The notes beneath the pieces were generated by a model. That model worked only from the letters and a program-made list of their open reading frames with translations, did not search any database and was not told the origin of the DNA. Below are positions 59,910-64,000 of a DNA stretch of 64,000 bases, piece after piece (the first letter of the stretch is position 1; each line of letters begins with the position of its first letter). A program made the translations under genes and the position numbers. The stretch is from Arthrobacter sp. NtRootA1 (lineage in GTDB: Bacteria > Actinomycetota > Actinomycetes > Actinomycetales > Micrococcaceae), in contig NZ_AP024630.1 of NCBI RefSeq assembly GCF_019976975.1, forward strand, positions 3,534,001 to 3,598,000, in the 5' to 3' direction.

Positions 59910-60910
59910 TAGAACAGAACCCTCGCAAGTCCTTGACGGGCTTTGGCCACCCGCTCATCCGATGTGCCCACTACCTCGAAAAGTTCAAGCAGGCGTAGAC
60001 GTGCGGTCTCGCGCTCCGGACCGAAGTTCCGACCGATGAATGCAATGATGCGGTTGAATCCATCCTCGATGTGCCCACCGGAGATGTCGAGGTCGGCTAC
60101 GCCCAACTGGGCCTGCACATTATCGGGCTCCTGTGCGGCCAATTGGCGGAGGTTTTCAGCTTCGGCAGCTGAGATCGTCTCAAGCCGGGCCATCAGCTCC
60201 ACCTGCGCCAAGCCTGCCTTGGCGTCGGCGTCGGCGGGCATTTCCAACAGTGCTTGCTTATAGGCTGCCGCCGCTCCGGCGTAGTCTCCAGCCTCGATGG
60301 CATCAATCGCGGCCTGGTGGAGCGGAGGCAGCGGTGCTGGTTCGGCCTCGCCCTCCTGCGCAGCGTCACCGATGCTGCCCGTAACGCCATTGGCAGCCGC
60401 TACCTTGAGCAGTTCATCAACAAGGCTGCGGATCTGCTCGTCATCGGCAGGACCCTGGAAAAGCGGAACCGGCTGGCCTTTGACGACGGCAACAGCCGTG
60501 GGTACTGCCTGGACCTGGAAAGCCTGTGCGAGTTGAGGGAACGCATCAACGTCAGCAGCAGCAAGGACCAAGCGTCCGCCGTAGCTTTCAACGACGCGCT
60601 GCACGGCGTCCAGAACAGCGGGAGATTCGGCCGCGTAGCGTGACCAGAGAAGGAAGAGGACAGGAATCTGGGCGGATAGCTGTACCAGATCCTGGAAATT
60701 GGTTTCGGTTGCGTCTACGCGAAGGGACGCACGTCCCGATTCAGCTCCGCCTGGTCCACCGGAGTCCGGCGTACCGGAATCGGCAGCTCCGCTTGCGGGC
60801 GGTGCCTGGGGTGGGGCGGGCGGCCGGCGCAACGACGAGAGGTCGACGGCGCCGCGCAGGTTGAGCTGGCTGGCAGCGGCTGGAGTGGGTCGGTATCCGG
60901 GCGAACTCAT
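59909..60910 (-). CDS. CnoX-like thioredoxin-fold/TPR protein lacking the CXXC cysteines
   Basis: A 333-residue protein. After a Pro/Gly-rich N-terminus (~1-55) comes a thioredoxin-fold domain (~55-165) in which the active site reads LFLLWSRYAAES: the usual WCxxC cysteines are absent. The rest (~195-330) is a TPR-like helical part, as in CnoX, a redox-regulated chaperedoxin. Without cysteines it can still hold or transfer unfolded proteins but cannot use a thiol. TAGAGT lies seven bases upstream. It is coupled to the ene-reductase. Confidence 0.85.
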   Translation of the reverse strand: MSSPGYRPTPAAASQLNLRGAVDLSSLRRPPAPPQAPPASGAADSGTPDSGGPGGAESGRASLRVDATETNFQDLVQLSAQIPVLFLLWSRYAAESPAVLDAVQRVVESYGGRLVLAAADVDAFPQLAQAFQVQAVPTAVAVVKGQPVPLFQGPADDEQIRSLVDELLKVAAANGVTGSIGDAAQEGEAEPAPLPPLHQAAIDAIEAGDYAGAAAAYKQALLEMPADADAKAGLAQVELMARLETISAAEAENLRQLAAQEPDNVQAQLGVADLDISGGHIEDGFNRIIAFIGRNFGPERETARLRLLELFEVVGTSDERVAKARQGLARVLF

Positions 60911-60917
60911 ACCGTCC

Positions 60918-60923
60918 ACTCTA
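60918..60923 (-). promoter_or_regulatory. -10 box, CnoX-like gene
   Basis: TAGAGT on the minus strand, seven bases before the ATG at 60910. Confidence 0.4.
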
Positions 60924-60942
60924 GCCGCTGCCAAGGCATGCC

Positions 60943-62706
60943 CTACTTGAAGCTGGCGCCCACGAGTCCGCGGGTAGCAGCTACGAGCTTCATGGGATCG
61001 GCAGAACCCGCCGGCGGAATGTACACCGCCACCGATTCGGCGAAGTTCAGGACCATACCGGTGGTTGTCTCCTTGCCGCCGGCGAAAACAGCGGAGTCGT
61101 CCTCAAGAATGAGTTTGTCCCCTGCCGCTTTCGGCGTTCCTTCAAAAGCGAAGTCCAAGCGACCCACTACAAGGGCGCCTCCATCTGCCGTGCGCAGAAC
61201 AACAGTCTGGTTGTTCACCGGTGTATGGGAGAACTTGAAGTTGGCACTGGTTCCGTTCTTCACGGTGTCCGCCTGGTAAGCAAGGGCGCCGGCGATGTAG
61301 GGCGAGGACTGACCGTCAGCCAACTTGCTCCTGTTGGGCGAATCGGGGGTAGTCAGCATCTCCCCGAGGATTCCGAGGGCTTCGTTACCGCTGTATGCCA
61401 GGCCGGTCTTGTCATCGGCGGCGGCGGGGGCGGTTCCATCGCGGGGAACGGGGAACGACGGGAAGTTGGTGCCCGGTTGCAGCGGAGCGCTGCCCCAGAG
61501 CTTGTAGTTTTCCCGCGGTGAGAGCTGCACCAGTGTCAGGACCTGGGGCACGACGTTGCCATCGCCCTGGGTCAGGGCAAAGACCGTACGCGGCCAGTCG
61601 CGCTTGGTACTGATCACGCTGCTCTGGAGCTTGGTGGCACGAACCGGCATGCGGGGCTCGTAGGCGGAAACCGTCGAACGGATCTTGTAGTTCTGGGTGC
61701 GGACCTGAAGTTCCATTTTGTCCACGCGCGGCGCAAGCTTGGCAGCGTCCTTGGCGGCGTCGGCTGCGTCAACAGTGCTGGCAACCTGCTCAAGGATTCG
61801 CTGCAGCTGCGATTCGAGCATCACAGGTGCTGCCTTGCCTTCCGCGGAGGCGGAAGAAGAAGAGCTGGAAGTGTCCGTCGCTCCGGGTGTGGACGTGGCC
61901 TGGGCTGCTACCGCCGTACCACCCACGAGGGCGGCAGCGAGCGCTGCAGCCACAGCACTAATGCGCAGGCTCGGACCTTCTGCACCGGCACCCCGGCGGC
62001 CCTCGGTCTTACCTGGCGGCGTCTGGACCGGAAGCGTGGTGGTTTCCCCACCACCATGCGGTCCGCCGAAGCCGTCTCCGTTGCGGTGCCCGTCGCCCTT
62101 GCGGCGGTTGTTGATGGCCTTGGTTATGAACGGCAAGGCCGCTCCGGCAAGAATGATGATGATGCCGAGCACGATGAGCGGAACGGCCCACGGCGTGGTT
62201 GCGTTGTTCGGGAAGGTCATGGAGATCGACGACGGCGCAGGCTTGGTTCCGTCGCTGGCGACCAGGAGTGACCACTCGCCTCCTGCAGGCGGGTTCCAGG
62301 TGTAGTCCAGGTCTCCGCTGGCGTCTTCCGTGTTAACCCAGAGGTCCGAGCCAACGGGAGAAGGGGCTGTTGCCTCGCCATCCGTGGAGGCTACTTCCAA
62401 GGACTTCTGGTCCTGGGAGACACCAGTCAGGGTGTTGTGGGCCGTTTTGCCCACCCAGGCGTCGACGTCGTCCGGGCGGCCCGTAGCGACGATGAAGTTG
62501 CCTTCACCCTGGATCTTGATCTTCACCGGCCCGTCATGGAGGGCGATCAACTTTTGGTCGATCACGGTCAGCGGGGCAGCTTTTGTGTCACTGGGAACCG
62601 AGGCCGTCACGGTCTCGGCGGGGGCCCAGAAGGTTAGCTGGCCAATGCCGGCCAGCATCGTCAGCAGGCCCAGCAGCACCAGCAAGGCTGCAGTCTTCAA
62701 ACGCAC
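60943..62706 (-). CDS. Large membrane-anchored protein of unknown function
   Basis: About 587 residues (GTG start at 62706, AGGTGA just upstream; ATG 62721 is possible). It has three hydrophobic segments: the N-terminal one (KTAALLVLLGLLTMLAGIG), a second near residue 180 (VPLIVLGIIIILAGAALPFI) and a third near 250-268 (ISAVAAALAAALVGGTAVAA). They enclose an extracytoplasmic N-terminal domain (~30-175), a basic glycine-rich cytoplasmic linker, and a large C-terminal extracytoplasmic domain (~270-587) with a Ser-rich stalk. I do not recognise the domains; similar actinobacterial proteins are uncharacterised. The next gene, the CnoX-like one, starts 32 bases after its stop upstream-to-downstream on the same strand. 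Confidence 0.75.
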   Translation of the reverse strand: MRLKTAALLVLLGLLTMLAGIGQLTFWAPAETVTASVPSDTKAAPLTVIDQKLIALHDGPVKIKIQGEGNFIVATGRPDDVDAWVGKTAHNTLTGVSQDQKSLEVASTDGEATAPSPVGSDLWVNTEDASGDLDYTWNPPAGGEWSLLVASDGTKPAPSSISMTFPNNATTPWAVPLIVLGIIIILAGAALPFITKAINNRRKGDGHRNGDGFGGPHGGGETTTLPVQTPPGKTEGRRGAGAEGPSLRISAVAAALAAALVGGTAVAAQATSTPGATDTSSSSSSASAEGKAAPVMLESQLQRILEQVASTVDAADAAKDAAKLAPRVDKMELQVRTQNYKIRSTVSAYEPRMPVRATKLQSSVISTKRDWPRTVFALTQGDGNVVPQVLTLVQLSPRENYKLWGSAPLQPGTNFPSFPVPRDGTAPAAADDKTGLAYSGNEALGILGEMLTTPDSPNRSKLADGQSSPYIAGALAYQADTVKNGTSANFKFSHTPVNNQTVVLRTADGGALVVGRLDFAFEGTPKAAGDKLILEDDSAVFAGGKETTTGMVLNFAESVAVYIPPAGSADPMKLVAATRGLVGASFK

Positions 62707-62742
62707 AGGATCACCTATCATCAGCGGTCGTTGAACTTCAAG

Positions 62743-62760
62743 GGTAACCGTTTTGTTATC
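62743..62760. promoter_or_regulatory. Near-palindrome upstream of the 587-residue membrane protein gene
   Basis: GGTAAC-CGTTTT-GTTATC pairs at five of six positions with a six-base spacer, about 37 bases before the GTG start on the minus strand. AT-rich context fits a promoter or operator. Confidence 0.3.
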
Positions 62761-62914
62761 AAAGAGTCAGATCGGCCCATCCCGCCGAGGACGCCTGGTT
62801 CCCTGCAATGGCGCCGCTAAGGCCGGATTCCGGGCTCCTGATAGTGTGGCGATGATCATGATATCCGGGCGACCAACGCCTGTAATCGCAGCGTCACCAC
62901 CGCATTTAGCTAAT

Positions 62915-62944
62915 AACGTAGACAATAAGTACAAACAACGTAGA
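62915..62944 (+). promoter_or_regulatory. Direct repeats in the AI-2E gene leader
   Basis: AACGTAGA occurs at 62915-62922 and again at 62937-62944, 22 bases apart (about two turns of DNA), within an unusually AT-rich 60 bases. It precedes the GTG at 62962 and may be an activator site or promoter part. The gap 62707-62961 contains no gene. Confidence 0.3.
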
Positions 62945-62961
62945 AAAGGCAGCAGAACCGC

Positions 62962-64000
62962 GTGAAAGACCACTTGGAGCCCCGTCCCATCGATGAGTCA
63001 GGGTCAACTGTGGTGGACGCCCCTGCGGATGGGACCTCCGCTACTGTTCCGGTCCGCACCGGACGCCTGGCCGCAATAGCCCGCAAGCTGAGGCAACCCA
63101 TCCCGGGTGCCCGCACCCGGGTCCGGTTCGAGATGCCTCCCGAAGACGAGGCCGTTGCCGTTGCGGAAGGCATCAAGGCCGACGAGGACAACGATTTCGG
63201 TGCCCCTGGTCCCCGCATGTCATCCCAGCACCCGTTGTATGTGGGCTTCATGGGCACTGCCGGGGTCGGCGTGGCCCTGCTGGTCTTTTATATCGCAAGC
63301 AATACCACCCAGCTGATCCTTTGGATCGTTGCCGCGCTCTTCATCGCCCTCGGGCTGGATCCGGTAGTCCGATGGCTTGAGACCCGAAAGGTCCCGCGCC
63401 CTGGCGGCATCCTGATATCTGTCTCTGTCCTGGTCCTTGCGGTTGCCGGGTTCTTTGCAACGTTGATTCCCACCATCGTGGAACAGGTTTCCGAGATCGT
63501 CCGGCAGGCGCCGGATTGGATACGGGGCTTCCTCGACTCGGATTTCTTCCGCACCGTGGACAGCCAGTTCGGCATTCGCGACCGCATTACTACCGAACTG
63601 GATAAGTTCGTCAAGGATCCCGAAGCCATGGGTGGCATCTTCGGCGGCGTGGTGGGCTTCGGTTCCACTGTGGCCAACGGATTGTTCGGCACGCTGATTG
63701 TCCTGGTGCTTAGCCTGTACTTCCTGGCCGCCCTGCCGTCCATGAAGAAATGGGCCTACCGCCTGGCGCCGAGGTCGCGCCGCCCCCGCGTCGAGGCACT
63801 TTCGGAAGCGATTACCGACTCAGTAGGCAACTACGTGATCGGCCAGGCCTGTGTCGCCCTGTTGAACGCATTCTTTGCCTTCATCGTCATGAGCATCCTG
63901 GGCATTCCCTTCAGCGTCCTGCTTGCCTTCGTCGTGGCGCTCTTGGCCTTCATCCCGCTGGTGGGCGGCCTGATCGCCGCAGTCGTCGTTATCCTCGTGG
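62962..64000 (+). CDS. AI-2E family transporter (PF01594), 3' end outside window
   Basis: The frame opened at GTG 62962 runs past the right edge, giving at least 346 residues. After a polar N-terminus of ~85 residues come membrane segments beginning VGFMGTAGVGVALLVFY and LILWIVAALFIALGLDPVVRWLETRKVPR, then FFATLIPTIVEQVSEIVRQAPDWI (the periplasmic-loop region), TLIVLVLSLYFLAAL and IGQACVALLNAFFAFIV. This matches the AI-2E/YdiK transporter fold, linked to export of AI-2 or to ion and drug transport. Length is incomplete. It is divergent from the membrane protein gene. Confidence 0.88.
   Translation, partial: MKDHLEPRPIDESGSTVVDAPADGTSATVPVRTGRLAAIARKLRQPIPGARTRVRFEMPPEDEAVAVAEGIKADEDNDFGAPGPRMSSQHPLYVGFMGTAGVGVALLVFYIASNTTQLILWIVAALFIALGLDPVVRWLETRKVPRPGGILISVSVLVLAVAGFFATLIPTIVEQVSEIVRQAPDWIRGFLDSDFFRTVDSQFGIRDRITTELDKFVKDPEAMGGIFGGVVGFGSTVANGLFGTLIVLVLSLYFLAALPSMKKWAYRLAPRSRRPRVEALSEAITDSVGNYVIGQACVALLNAFFAFIVMSILGIPFSVLLAFVVALLAFIPLVGGLIAAVVVILV

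Overview
The window reads as chromosomal DNA of a high-GC Gram-positive actinobacterium, most likely a soil member of the Micrococcaceae (Arthrobacter/Paenarthrobacter-like). The basis is the strong G/C bias at third codon positions, GTG starts, the actinobacterial gene repertoire (DUF2017 next to clpS, DUF3039, DUF1684, long NadA, NrtR) and many genes whose -10 box sits 6-7 bases before the start codon, as in leaderless actinobacterial transcripts. I saw no tRNA, rRNA, CRISPR array, insertion sequence or prophage. Genes are densely packed and no gene-free stretch exceeds about 260 bases.

Layout. 1-9.6 kb: end of an RND exporter, a flavin monooxygenase with its MarR regulator, a transglutaminase-like protein, a lipoprotein, DUF1684, DM13, FAH-family and GtrA genes. 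9.6-15.6 kb (minus): a NAD de novo operon, nrtR-nadA-nadB-nadC-cysteine desulfurase, with a good NrtR-type operator upstream. 15.7-21.5 kb: an Lrp-family regulator divergent from an amino acid permease, then a branched-chain 2-oxoacid dehydrogenase-like operon (E1alpha, E1beta, a free lipoyl domain, an alpha/beta hydrolase) facing a MarR gene. 21.6-28.4 kb: phosphoribosyltransferase, MHS-type transporter, IclR regulator, MoaF-like protein, APC permease and AraC regulator, a possible amine or aromatic catabolic patch. 28.4-36.1 kb: a minus-strand operon of frameshifted amidohydrolase, SsuABC-type ABC importer and sulfatase, divergent from a TetR regulator. 36-48 kb: an MFS transporter, sbcCD, an aquaporin, two DUF202 proteins, an ADP-ribosylglycohydrolase, an exonuclease-BRCT protein, a DedA protein, rdgB and rph. 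48-53 kb: metallo-hydrolase, murI, DUF2017, clpS, then pncB-pncA divergent. 53-64 kb: helicase, DUF3039, nagB, an ABC exporter pair, an old-yellow-enzyme reductase, a CnoX-like thioredoxin-TPR protein, a large membrane protein of unknown function, and the start of an AI-2E family transporter.

How the genes connect. NAD metabolism appears twice: the NrtR-led de novo operon, whose dedicated cysteine desulfurase probably serves the Fe-S enzyme NadA, and the pncB-pncA salvage pair; an ADP-ribosylglycohydrolase adds a NAD-derived substrate. The Lrp regulator, permease and dehydrogenase cluster together suggest amino acid uptake and oxidation. The 24-36 kb region is the most accessory-like part: three local regulators (IclR, AraC, TetR), two importers, a sulfatase and a broken amidohydrolase point to use of an external organic substrate that the sequence does not identify.

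The most notable observations are the split AcoC-like E2 (lipoyl domain and hydrolase as separate adjacent genes behind BCKDH-like E1 subunits), the amidohydrolase-importer-sulfatase operon with a one-base frameshift, and sixteen starts with a -10-like hexamer exactly 6 or 7 bases upstream.
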